NCBI GenBank assembly: GCA_016184365.1
Contig: JACPCW010000072.1
Span: forward strand, 17,341 to 81,340
DNA from: Candidatus Rokuibacteriota bacterium
GTDB lineage: Bacteria > Methylomirabilota > Methylomirabilia > Rokubacteriales > CSP1-6
Direction: 5' to 3'
DNA length: 64,000 bases
The notes beneath the pieces are model-generated. The model did no database searches and had not been told where the DNA came from. It saw nothing but the letters and a program-made list of their open reading frames with translations. This document shows, piece after piece, positions 20,802 through 29,235 of the stretch (position 1 is the first letter of the stretch; each line of letters opens with the position of its first letter). A program made the translations under genes and the position numbers.

Positions 20802-21623
20802 CTAAACGCCCGCAAGCCGCGCGAGCTCGGCGAACGACGTCACGATCGCGTCCGCGCGCGCGTCCGGCGGCGCGCCCTCAGGCGCGTACAGCACCGTGCG
20901 CATGCCCACGCGGCGACCGCCTTCGATGTCCGACGGCAGGCTGTCTCCCACCATGGCGGCTTCGTGCGCGGCGAGCCCCAGGCGCTTGAGCGCCATGTGG
21001 AACAGCGGGGCTTCGGGCTTGCCGACGACGATCGGCTGCACCCCCGCCGCCGCGGCGACCGCCGCGATGATCGCGCCGCACCCGGGAAGGAACTCGCCGC
21101 CCTCCACGGGAAGTCGCGGATCGACGTTCGGCGTGACGAGCGGCGCGCCGGCCGCGGCAGCGCGCGCGGCGACGGTCAGCCGCTCGTAGGACAGATCGAA
21201 GTCGTTGCCGACGGCGACGACCGTGGCGCGGCGGTAGTCCTTCACGTCGACGATCTCGTGCCCGGCGCGGCGCACCATGTCCGCGAGCTCGTCGGCGCCG
21301 ATCACCAGCACGCGTGAGCGTCCGAACCGCTCCGCGATCGTCTCGCCGATGATGTCGAGCGGCGTGAGCGTGGCGTCGCCCGCCGTGACGCCGAGCCCTT
21401 CGAGCTTTCGACGGATGTCGGCGCCCGTCGCGCGGGAGTTGTTGGTGATGAAGCCGAGCTTGCGGCCGGCGGCGTGCAGCGCGCGCAGACAGTCGCCGGC
21501 GCCGGGGCTCAGAACATCGCCGGTCCAGACGCAGCCGTCGAGGTCGAACACGAACCCGCGCAGGTAGCGGAGCGCCCCGGGTCCCCCGGGGCGCTCCGAG
21601 GGCGGGGGGGGGGGGGGGGCCAT
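20802..21623 (-). CDS. HAD-IIA family hydrolase
   Basis: RGFVFDLDGCVWTGD...FITNNSRATG...GDSLPSDIEGGRRVGMRTVLV-like; likely start ATG lies inside the repeat. Confidence 0.85.
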   Translation of the reverse strand: MAPPPPPPSERPGGPGALRYLRGFVFDLDGCVWTGDVLSPGAGDCLRALHAAGRKLGFITNNSRATGADIRRKLEGLGVTAGDATLTPLDIIGETIAERFGRSRVLVIGADELADMVRRAGHEIVDVKDYRRATVVAVGNDFDLSYERLTVAARAAAAGAPLVTPNVDPRLPVEGGEFLPGCGAIIAAVAAAAGVQPIVVGKPEAPLFHMALKRLGLAAHEAAMVGDSLPSDIEGGRRVGMRTVLYAPEGAPPDARADAIVTSFAELARLAGV

Positions 21624-21640
21624 GTCGGGGCCCCCCACGT
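21569..21640 (-). repeat. Dispersed double-hairpin repeat, copy 3 (contains G16 tract)
   Basis: ggagcgccccgggtcccccggggcgctccgagggcG16ccatgtcggggcccccc. Confidence 0.85.
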
Positions 21641-22809
21641 CAATCACAATCCCGCTTGAACTCCTCGACGGCGTCGCGGTACGTGTGCTCGGTGCGCTCG
21701 GCGACGCTGGCCCAGCTGAACTTGTCCTCGACGCGCTTGCGGCCGGCCTGACCCATCGCGCGCGCGCGGTCCGGATCGTCGAGGAGCTTGCGGATCGCGC
21801 CCGCGAGGTCGTCCGGCCGCGCGGGCGGGACGAGCAGCCCGGTGACGCCGTCGTCGACGACTTCCAGGATGCCGCCGACCGCGGACGCGACGACCGCAGT
21901 GCCGCACGCCATCGCCTCGAGATTGATGAGACCGAACGGCTCGTAGACGGACGGGCAGGCGAAGACGGCGGCGTGGCTGTAGAGCTGGACGACTTCGTCG
22001 ACCGGCACCATCGCCGGGATCCACGTGACGTTCTTGTGGTTCGGCAGCGCGGCCTTCAAGCGCTCTTCGATCTCCGGCGTGTCCGGCGCCGAGGCGCACA
22101 GCACGACCTGCACCCCCTGCGGCATCTTCGGCGCGGCTTCGAGGAGATGGAAGATGCCCTTCTGGTCGGTGATGCGGCCCACGAACAGCACGTACGGCGG
22201 CTTCACGCCCCACTTCGCGAGCGCATCGCGCTTGTCCGTGCGCTTGAAGCGATCCGGATCGATGCCGTTGTGGATCGTGATCACCTTCGCGGGATCGACC
22301 GAGAAGTGCGTCACGATGTCGTCGCGCATCTTCGCCGACACGGCGATGACGCGATCCGCGGACTCCACGGCCGTCTTTTCGATCCACGTCGAGACGAGAT
22401 AGCCGGTGCCGAGCTGGTCGGCCTTCCATGGGCGCAGCGGCTCCATGCTGTGGAGCGTGACGATCAGCGGGATCCGATGAACCATGCGGATCCAGAGCCC
22501 CGCCATGTCGGCGTACCAGGTGTGGGCGTGCGCGACGTCGGCGTCGACGGGGTCGCGCGCCATCGCGAGCCCGATCGACATCGTTTCGAGCGCGGGCGCG
22601 TAGCGCGGCCCGTCCTTGTCCGCCTTCAGACGCTCCCACGGCGTGTAGCCGCGCAGCGCGATGTCGTCCGTGCGCGGGTCGCGCGGACCGAAGCACCGGA
22701 CCTCGACCTGCATGCGGCGCGCGAGCGCGATGGAGAGCTGATCGACGACGACGCCGGCGCCGCCGTAGATGTGCGGCGGATATTCACGCGTGAGGAGCAG
22801 CGTCTTCAT
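21640..22809 (-). CDS. Glycogen synthase-like glycosyltransferase
   Basis: MKTLLLTREYPPHIYGGAGVVVDQL...HAHTWYADMAGL...NGIDPDRFK...PSVYEPFGLINLEAMACGTAVVAS. Confidence 0.88.
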   Translation of the reverse strand: MKTLLLTREYPPHIYGGAGVVVDQLSIALARRMQVEVRCFGPRDPRTDDIALRGYTPWERLKADKDGPRYAPALETMSIGLAMARDPVDADVAHAHTWYADMAGLWIRMVHRIPLIVTLHSMEPLRPWKADQLGTGYLVSTWIEKTAVESADRVIAVSAKMRDDIVTHFSVDPAKVITIHNGIDPDRFKRTDKRDALAKWGVKPPYVLFVGRITDQKGIFHLLEAAPKMPQGVQVVLCASAPDTPEIEERLKAALPNHKNVTWIPAMVPVDEVVQLYSHAAVFACPSVYEPFGLINLEAMACGTAVVASAVGGILEVVDDGVTGLLVPPARPDDLAGAIRKLLDDPDRARAMGQAGRKRVEDKFSWASVAERTEHTYRDAVEEFKRDCD

Positions 22810-22866
22810 GGTTGGCCCAGCATACCATCGGGTCTTACGGCGTTCGGGTGCGCGGCGGCGCGCGGC

Positions 22867-23075
22867 TCAGGCGGCCAGCGGCGTGATCAGCGCCGGGACG
22901 TCGGCGTCGCGCGTGCTCGGGACGGGACGGCGGTGCTGCACGTGTCGGGTGAGGCCGAGCTCGCCGAGCAGGCAGCCGCACGACCGGTCGCGCAGCGTCG
23001 CCGTGTCGCCGGTCTCGGCGTTGAGCAGGACCTGTGCGGCGCTCGATCGAAGCGTCGTGACGAGCAGCGCGGCGG
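22867..23075 (-). pseudogene. Possible remnant of a phenylacetate-CoA-ligase-like C-terminal region
   Basis: Open frame reads ...VLLNAETGDTATLRDRSCGCLLGELGLTRHV... with no intact upstream gene; assignment from memory of family motif only. Confidence 0.3.
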
Positions 23076-23238
23076 CCTGCGCGCCCGCACGCGAGCACCG
23101 CCCATGACGAGAACGCGCGGCCGCCGAGGCCCTGGACGGCGCGAAGCGTCGCGGGCGGAAGGGACTCGCCGGTCGCGCGTCACGGGGCGCCGGTCGGGCA
23201 AGCGATTGCCGTAGTTCGGAAGGTTCGGGGCAGTCGCG

Positions 23239-23472
23239 TCAGCCGCCGTCGGCGGTATCCCGCGCCTTGACGACGATGCGGGTCTTGCCGCACGCGGCAC
23301 AGCGCCCGTAGGCGCGCCGGAAGGCGGGCACCGCCTCGAGCTTGAGCGTCGCCTCGTGCGCGCTCTTGTGCGACACGTCGAGCGCCCGGGAGATGCACCC
23401 GACGCAGAGATCGCGCCCGGGCTGCGACGAGAGGAATTCGACCACGCGGTCCTTGAGCTTCACGGTCTGCAT
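23239..23472 (-). CDS. Small CxxC...CxxC putative zinc protein (paralogue family)
   Basis: RVVEFLSSQPGRDLCVGCISRALDVSHKSAHEATLKLEAVPAFRRAYGRCAACGKTRIVV. Confidence 0.7.
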   Translation of the reverse strand: MQTVKLKDRVVEFLSSQPGRDLCVGCISRALDVSHKSAHEATLKLEAVPAFRRAYGRCAACGKTRIVVKARDTADGG

Positions 23473-23590
23473 GAGGCGGCCTTCGGGCCGCCGTCACTGT
23501 CGACGACACGGCCCGTGCCGGTCAAGCAGGCGAATACCTGACGGCCCGCCCGAGGACATTTCCCCAAGATGAGCCACCGCGGGTAGCGGT

Positions 23591-24520
23591 TCAGATCAAG
23601 CGTTCGCGCACGTGCCGGCGGACCCGCGCGATCAGGCCCGGCTTGAGCGCGCGCAGCGCCCGGAGGCGCGCGTACGTCTCGTGCGCGAGCGGGCGCCGGT
23701 CGGCCAGCGCCTCCCGGATGCCGGCGAGCCCATCGCGCACGCCACGGGCGAACGCGCCGAGCTCGCCGGCACGGAGGGCGGCGAAGCCCATCAGCGCGAG
23801 ATCCTGGGCGATCACTCCCGCGGCCTGCCGCGGCCGATGGTTCCTGAGGGCCACCCAGATCGCGTTCCGGGTGAACGTGTAATAGATCCGGCTCGACGGC
23901 CGCACGCTCCCGTCGACGAGGTGCCGGACGCGGACCGTCGGCGTGTACACGAGATCCCAGCCCCGGTTGAGCAGTCGCAGCGCCAGGTCCCAGCCCTCGT
24001 GGCCGATGAAGAACGGCTGCCAGTAGCCGCCCGCCGCGAGGTAGGCGTCGCGGCGGCAGGCCGACGCGCCTTCGAGGACGTAGTCGGTGCTGAACTCGGT
24101 CTCGGCGAAGCGGTCGGGATCGCGCGGATGGCACCAGTCGCGGCGCGAGAGCTGCCCGTCGGGCCCGAGGATCGTGAAGTTCACGACCGCGGCGCGCGGA
24201 TGACGCTCGAACGCGAGCACGGCGCGCTCGACGTCGTCCGGCGTGGTGAAGCGCACGTCGTTGTCGATGGTGACCACGAGATCGCCCTTGGCGGCGGCGA
24301 CGCCCGCATTGCGGCCGGCGGCGGCGACGTTTTCCGGCAGCGGCACCAGGCGCACGTCGGGAAACTCCTCACGCACCATCTCCCGAGAGCCGTCGGTGGA
24401 GGCGTTGTCGACCGCGAGGATTTCGAGGACCGGATAGCGCTGGGCGCGTGCGCCGTGCAGCGCGTCGCGCAGCGCATCCCGGCGCTGGTAGTTCAGCACC
24501 GCGATCGAGACCGTGCGCAT
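23591..24520 (-). CDS. Glycosyltransferase family 2
   Basis: SIAVLNYQRRDALRDAL...ILAVDNASTDGS...VVTIDNDVRF. Confidence 0.92.
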   Translation of the reverse strand: MRTVSIAVLNYQRRDALRDALHGARAQRYPVLEILAVDNASTDGSREMVREEFPDVRLVPLPENVAAAGRNAGVAAAKGDLVVTIDNDVRFTTPDDVERAVLAFERHPRAAVVNFTILGPDGQLSRRDWCHPRDPDRFAETEFSTDYVLEGASACRRDAYLAAGGYWQPFFIGHEGWDLALRLLNRGWDLVYTPTVRVRHLVDGSVRPSSRIYYTFTRNAIWVALRNHRPRQAAGVIAQDLALMGFAALRAGELGAFARGVRDGLAGIREALADRRPLAHETYARLRALRALKPGLIARVRRHVRERLI

Positions 24521-25554
24521 CAGTTCGGCACCTGCCGGCGGATCCACGGGCCGACCGCGTTCGCGATCGGCACCGGCACGCGCTTCCAGAGCTCGATCAT
24601 GCGCTCGTACCGGCTCCGGTCGCGCTCGACCGAGGGCGCGGCGCCGGGCGCCAGGTCGACGAACATCCACGGCAGCACGTACGGCTCCGCGCCCCACTGG
24701 CGCTTGAACTCGAACGTGCCGGCGTTCTTGAACGACCGGCCGAGATCGAGCACGCGATAGCCGTTGCGGCATCCGAACCGGATGACTTCCCAGTAGAGGA
24801 CGAAATTCGGACAGAGCGAGAACGCGTCGCGGAGCGACGACACCCACGGGACCATGATCGCGTCGCGGAAGAACAGGCAGATCGCCGCGCCGATCGCGCG
24901 GCCCGGCGTGTCGCGCACGATGAGAATGCGCGCCGTGCCCGGCAGCTCGTCGAGCATGGCGCGGAAGTACGCGCGGCTGTGGACCGGCGAGCCGAGGTCC
25001 CGCATGTTGACCGCGAAGACCTGGTAGAACTCCTCGAGCGCTTCCGTGCCGCACCAGTGCGCGGTGAGTCCGTTCTTCTCGCCCTTGCGGACGCGGTTGC
25101 GGCGCTCGGACGGCAGCGCCTTCCAGACGGCGTCCTCGGCGGTGAGGGTCAGCAGCATCGTGACGCGGTCTTCGGCGGTGGGGTAGGGCAGCGGCGTCGG
25201 CTCGAGCTGCCGAAGCCCGAGGCTGTGCGCGCCGAGGTCGCGCGCCACGCCGAGCGCGGTGTCCACGAGCCGCGTTTCGATGCCGCGGTTCGGCTCGGCG
25301 ACGATGCCGCCGTAGTCGAGGAACGGCATCGACGCGAGGCGATGGCCGAAGATGCGGCTGCGGATCATGACGAGCGGCAGCGCGCCGACGATCTCGCCGG
25401 CGTCTTCCGCGGTCAGGTAGATGGGCTCGTGGCCGTACGCGCGCTGCACCACGCGGCCCCACCCGGACAGATGCGCCACGGTCGACGACGCGTGGCGTTC
25501 GACGAACCGGTCCCAGCTCTTGTCGACGTCGGACGTGCGGAGAATTCGGATCAT
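24520..25554 (-). CDS. FemAB-like/GNAT protein of exosortase-EPS type loci
   Basis: SERRNRVRKGEKNGLTAHW...LGSPVHSRAYFRAML...WEVIRFGCRNGYRVLDLGRSFKNAGTFEFKRQWGAEP. Confidence 0.88.
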   Translation of the reverse strand: MIRILRTSDVDKSWDRFVERHASSTVAHLSGWGRVVQRAYGHEPIYLTAEDAGEIVGALPLVMIRSRIFGHRLASMPFLDYGGIVAEPNRGIETRLVDTALGVARDLGAHSLGLRQLEPTPLPYPTAEDRVTMLLTLTAEDAVWKALPSERRNRVRKGEKNGLTAHWCGTEALEEFYQVFAVNMRDLGSPVHSRAYFRAMLDELPGTARILIVRDTPGRAIGAAICLFFRDAIMVPWVSSLRDAFSLCPNFVLYWEVIRFGCRNGYRVLDLGRSFKNAGTFEFKRQWGAEPYVLPWMFVDLAPGAAPSVERDRSRYERMIELWKRVPVPIANAVGPWIRRQVPN

Positions 25555-25569
25555 GTCACCGCGGTAGTG

Positions 25570-25586
25570 CGCAAGGCGCCTGCCAC
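25570..25586 (-). promoter_or_regulatory. Weak sigma54 -24/-12 candidate upstream of the FemAB-like gene
   Basis: GTGGCAGGCGCCTTGCG; implied leader only a few nt. Confidence 0.35.
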
Positions 25587-25615
25587 ACCGTGACGCCCGG
25601 AAATCGGCCACTTCG

Positions 25616-25640
25616 GCACGCGCGTGCGGAGCGCGCGTGC
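25616..25640. promoter_or_regulatory. Inverted repeat GCACGCGCG-N7-CGCGCGTGC
   Basis: Perfect 9-bp arms, about 170-190 bp upstream of the sigma54 candidate at 25810. Confidence 0.4.
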
Positions 25641-25809
25641 AACGACATCGACACATCGGGGCGGCCACTGCACACGCCCACCCGCCGCTGTTCGTCACAC
25701 GACGGCTGACACTTTCTTGACACCGTCACCGTCACCACCGCCAGCCTCATCCCGCGACTGTGGAAACTTCAACGCTCGTACCACCGCGCGGTTACACGCC
25801 GCCGACGCT

Positions 25810-25826
25810 CTGGCGCGCCCCTTGCC
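25810..25826 (+). promoter_or_regulatory. Sigma54 -24/-12 promoter candidate
   Basis: CTGGCGCGCCCCTTGCC in non-coding DNA 5' of the 25907 CDS. Confidence 0.6.
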
Positions 25827-25906
25827 GTGGCCTCGCCTTCGGCAAATGGTTGCCCGGTCTTGTAACGCGTACATGGGCCACCACGCACCTTGACGGTGAG
25901 GAACTG

Positions 25907-26242
25907 ATGAACGTAGAGACGCTCGCGCTGCGATCCGCTGCGAAGACGGATGATGCGCCGACGACCGGACGACCGGTCGCGCGGCGTCCCGGGCTCGACG
26001 TGCGGCTGGCCGTCCGCCCGGTCGGCGGCGCGACCGCGGTGACGGTGAAGGTCGGCGGGGCGCGCGGACCGTTCCGCGTGTACGTCTACGTCGACGGCGA
26101 CCTGACCGAGGCGTGGATCCCGGCGAAGGAGACGAACGAGCTCCTGTCCCGTGTGCTCAGGCACGGCCGTCACACGGTCACGGCGCGTGCGATCGACGCG
26201 CTCGGCCGCTGGGGCGGCGCCAGCACCATGACCGTAGGCTAG
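25907..26242 (+). CDS. Hypothetical protein with possible Ig/beta-sandwich fold
   Basis: GPFRVYVYVDGDLTEAWIPAKETNELLSRVLRHGRHTVTARAIDALGRWG; SD GAGGA. Confidence 0.6.
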   Translation: MNVETLALRSAAKTDDAPTTGRPVARRPGLDVRLAVRPVGGATAVTVKVGGARGPFRVYVYVDGDLTEAWIPAKETNELLSRVLRHGRHTVTARAIDALGRWGGASTMTVG

Positions 26243-26256
26243 ACGAGGTTCCCACC

Positions 26257-26289
26257 GCACGCGCGTTCCGCGAAGCGGGACGCGCGTGC
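26257..26289. other. Strong hairpin GCACGCGCGTTCCGC-GAA-GCGGGACGCGCGTGC
   Basis: 15-bp stem with one G-T wobble, 3' of the 25907 CDS and about 55-85 bp 5' of the sigma54 candidate at 26343. Confidence 0.6.
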
Positions 26290-26342
26290 ACAAACACACT
26301 TCACACGTCACGTAAACGCCCGCCGTTCGGCATTTCTTCGGT

Positions 26343-26359
26343 CCGGTACGAGTCTTGCG
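26343..26359 (+). promoter_or_regulatory. Sigma54 -24/-12 promoter candidate
   Basis: CCGGTACGAGTCTTGCG. Confidence 0.55.
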
Positions 26360-26386
26360 CCTGTCCCGTCGCGGAGGACGCGCACG

Positions 26387-27046
26387 ATGATCCAGGCAGT
26401 CATTCTCGCGGCGGGCCTGCGCTCGCCGGCGCCACTGATCGGTCTCGCCCTCGACTCGCTGCTCGAGGCCGGCGTGAAGGATGCCATCGTCGTGACCGAA
26501 GCCGACGGTGCGGCGGTCCACGCGTATCTCGCGCGGCGCTTCGATCTGAACGTCACCGCCGTCGAGCATCGCGACGCCCGGACCGGCACGCTCGCCTCGG
26601 TCGCCGCCGTCGCGCACCTGATCGAGGACGACTTCGTCCTGATCGACGGCGATCTCATGTTCGAGCCCGCGCTCGTGTCGCGCCTCCTCGGTCCCGGGAC
26701 GCGCCTGGCCGTCGATCCGAGGCGCCCGGTCGATGACGAGGCCGTGAAAGTCGCCGCGGAAGGCGAGCGCATCCTGTCGGTCGGCACGTGCCTCGCGCCG
26801 TTCCAGCAGCCCGCCGGCGAATCGATCGGCATGGCGAAGATCGACCTCGCGACCGGCGAACGGCTCTTCGTCGTCGCTCGACGGCTGCTCGACGCCGGCC
26901 TGCGTCACCTCAGGTACGAGGCGGCGTTCGAGGCCCTGATCGACGAGGGGGAAGTGTTCGAGATGACGGACATCACCGGCCTCCGGTGGACAGCCATCGG
27001 CGACGGTGCGGAACGGGAATTCCACATCCGGCGTGCAACCGCCTGA
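26387..27046 (+). CDS. NTP_transferase-like nucleotidyltransferase with altered signature
   Basis: MIQAVILAAGLRSPAPLIGLALDSLLEAGVKDAIVVTEAD...LIDGDLMFEPALV. Confidence 0.7.
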   Translation: MIQAVILAAGLRSPAPLIGLALDSLLEAGVKDAIVVTEADGAAVHAYLARRFDLNVTAVEHRDARTGTLASVAAVAHLIEDDFVLIDGDLMFEPALVSRLLGPGTRLAVDPRRPVDDEAVKVAAEGERILSVGTCLAPFQQPAGESIGMAKIDLATGERLFVVARRLLDAGLRHLRYEAAFEALIDEGEVFEMTDITGLRWTAIGDGAEREFHIRRATA

Positions 27047-27098
27047 CCCCTTCGGCGATCCGATTCCCCTTGAATGCCCTCCCAGGGCCGTTCCGGGC

Positions 27099-27115
27099 TC
27101 GGTACGGGACTTGCC
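27099..27115 (+). promoter_or_regulatory. Sigma54 -24/-12 promoter candidate
   Basis: TCGGTACGGGACTTGCC. Confidence 0.55.
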
Positions 27116-27139
27116 CCGGTGATCGAAGGAGCTTGACGC

Positions 27140-27940
27140 ATGTACGGCCGTGAAAAAGCGTGGGGCGAGACGGATTGGCGCCGGCGGACGGGGTACCGGC
27201 TGCTCGGGGAGCTTCATCTCCCCGGCCGGCTGCGTGCCTGGCACGTCATCAGGGAGCTGAAGCGCCTCCTCTGCTGGGGACCCGAGCCGCGCACGCTGCT
27301 CGACGCGGGCGGCGGCGAGGGGGCCTTCTCGTACTGGGTCGCCCGGAAGTTCCCCGAGTGGAAGATCGTCGTGGCCGACAACGAGCAGGACACCCTCGAG
27401 CGGGGCCTGCGCATCAAGGACAGTCTCAGGCTCACGAACGTCGAGGTCCGGCTGAGCGACCTGCGCGACGCCGTCGAGGAGAAGTCCTACGACGTCGTGC
27501 TCTGCACCGACGTCCTCGAGCACATCGCCGAGGACGGTCTGGTGCTCAAGAACCTCGGCACGGCGCTCAAGCCCGGCGGCGTCGTGATCGTGACGTCGCC
27601 GAGCGTGCCGCAGCCGCGACACCTGCCGCTGGTGCGATGGCGCGAGCGCCGGATCGGATTCCATCCGTCGGACTACGGGCACGTGCGTGACGGATATTCG
27701 AACACCGAGCTCGCCCGGCTGCTGGAGCACGCGGGGCTCGAGGTCGAGTCCGTGCGTCACACGTTCGGCCCGTTCGGGACGCTGATGTTCGATCTCTTCT
27801 TCGCAACCGGCGACAACGAGCCGCATCCGCTCGTGTACGCCGCGCTCTTTCCGCTCTACATGGCGCTGGCGCGCCTGGATCTGGCCCTGCCCGCGCGGCA
27901 CGGCGCGGCGGTGCTGGGCGTGGGACGCAAGCCGCTGTGA
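27140..27940 (+). CDS. Class I SAM-dependent methyltransferase
   Basis: TLLDAGGGEGAFSYWVARKFPEWKIVVADNEQ...DVVLCTDVLEHIAEDGLVLKNLGTALKPGG. Confidence 0.88.
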   Translation: MYGREKAWGETDWRRRTGYRLLGELHLPGRLRAWHVIRELKRLLCWGPEPRTLLDAGGGEGAFSYWVARKFPEWKIVVADNEQDTLERGLRIKDSLRLTNVEVRLSDLRDAVEEKSYDVVLCTDVLEHIAEDGLVLKNLGTALKPGGVVIVTSPSVPQPRHLPLVRWRERRIGFHPSDYGHVRDGYSNTELARLLEHAGLEVESVRHTFGPFGTLMFDLFFATGDNEPHPLVYAALFPLYMALARLDLALPARHGAAVLGVGRKPL

Positions 27941-27987
27941 CATCGCGCGCGCATCCGCGCGACGCCGGCTGAGGACGGAGGCCTGGT

Positions 27988-29235
27988 ATGTGGCTCCTGC
28001 TCTTGATGATCTTCATCATGCCGTTCGAGACGAACCCCTATCTCAAGATCTCGGACAGCTTTCTCGGTGTCTTCCAGGACTTCACCGTCATCAAGCTGCT
28101 CGGCATGATCGGCTTCGGATGGGCGGTCGCGCGCGTCCTGCAGGGCGGCGACGACGAGGGCCTCTTCGGGTCGCGGCAGGCCAAGCTCTTCCTCGCGCTC
28201 TACGCCGGCATCCTGTTCGCCGGCCTGCTGTCCGGGTCGGGCTTCCTCGTCATCTCGCGCTATCTCGCGTTCATGCTGTTCATGCCGTTCGTGCTGGCGT
28301 CGATCCGCACGCACGACGATCTGCGCCGCGTGATCTACGCCCTGGCGCTCACGTTCGTCGTCGTGTTCCCGTACGCGCTGCGGCAGATGTACCGGTACGG
28401 CGCGCGCCTCGGCACGGGCGTCAGCGAGACGAACTACTTCGCCGCGAACCTCGTCCTCGTCATTCCCATCGCCTTCGCGATCGCGCTCACGCAGGTCGAT
28501 CCGATGAAGCGGAAGCTGTGGTTCAGCGGCGGCCTCGTGCTGTGCCTGGCGCTGTTCCTCACGTCGTCGCGCGGCGGCTTCCTCGGGCTGCTCGTCGCGG
28601 GGGTCGCATACGCGTACCGTCGGCGCGGCCTGATGGGCGCGGTCACGGTGCTGACGATCCTGGTCCTGGCCGTCCTGCCCACGGGCATCGGCGAGCGGAC
28701 GATCGCGTCGATCACCGGCACGGCGCACGAGACGCCGGGTCTCGAGCAGTCGAACCGCGCGCACACCGGCCTCCTGAAGGCCGGCTTCCGGATGGTCGCC
28801 GACGCGCCGATCACCGGCGTGGGCCCGCAGAACTTCAAGGCGCTCTCCCTCAAGTACGCGCCGGAGCTCGACCGCGCCTTCATCGCGCACAACACCTATC
28901 TCGAGCTGGCCGCCGAGACCGGCATTCCGGTGCTCGTGCTGTTCCTGCTGCTGCTCTGGCAGGTGTACCGCACGTTCAATCGCGCCACGCAGCTGCGCGG
29001 CTCGCCCGAGGCGCGCGAGCTCGCGACGCTGGCGGAGGGCCTGCGCTGCGGACTCCTCGGCTTCGTCGTGTCGGCGTCCTTCATCAGCGCCCAGTACGAG
29101 AAGCTGTTCTGGGTGACCGTCTTCGTGTCGATCGCCGTCGAGCGCGCCGTGAGCCGCTACGAGCGGCGGGTCGCGGAGCAGGCGACCGTGCCTGATCCAC
29201 TCGCGTTCACGCCGGCCGGAGCTCCGGCCCGATGA
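27988..29235 (+). CDS. O-antigen ligase-family membrane protein
   Basis: Polytopic; SSRGGFLGLLVAG and GVGPQNFKAL...AHNTYLELAAETGIPVL. Confidence 0.88.
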   Translation: MWLLLLMIFIMPFETNPYLKISDSFLGVFQDFTVIKLLGMIGFGWAVARVLQGGDDEGLFGSRQAKLFLALYAGILFAGLLSGSGFLVISRYLAFMLFMPFVLASIRTHDDLRRVIYALALTFVVVFPYALRQMYRYGARLGTGVSETNYFAANLVLVIPIAFAIALTQVDPMKRKLWFSGGLVLCLALFLTSSRGGFLGLLVAGVAYAYRRRGLMGAVTVLTILVLAVLPTGIGERTIASITGTAHETPGLEQSNRAHTGLLKAGFRMVADAPITGVGPQNFKALSLKYAPELDRAFIAHNTYLELAAETGIPVLVLFLLLLWQVYRTFNRATQLRGSPEARELATLAEGLRCGLLGFVVSASFISAQYEKLFWVTVFVSIAVERAVSRYERRVAEQATVPDPLAFTPAGAPAR

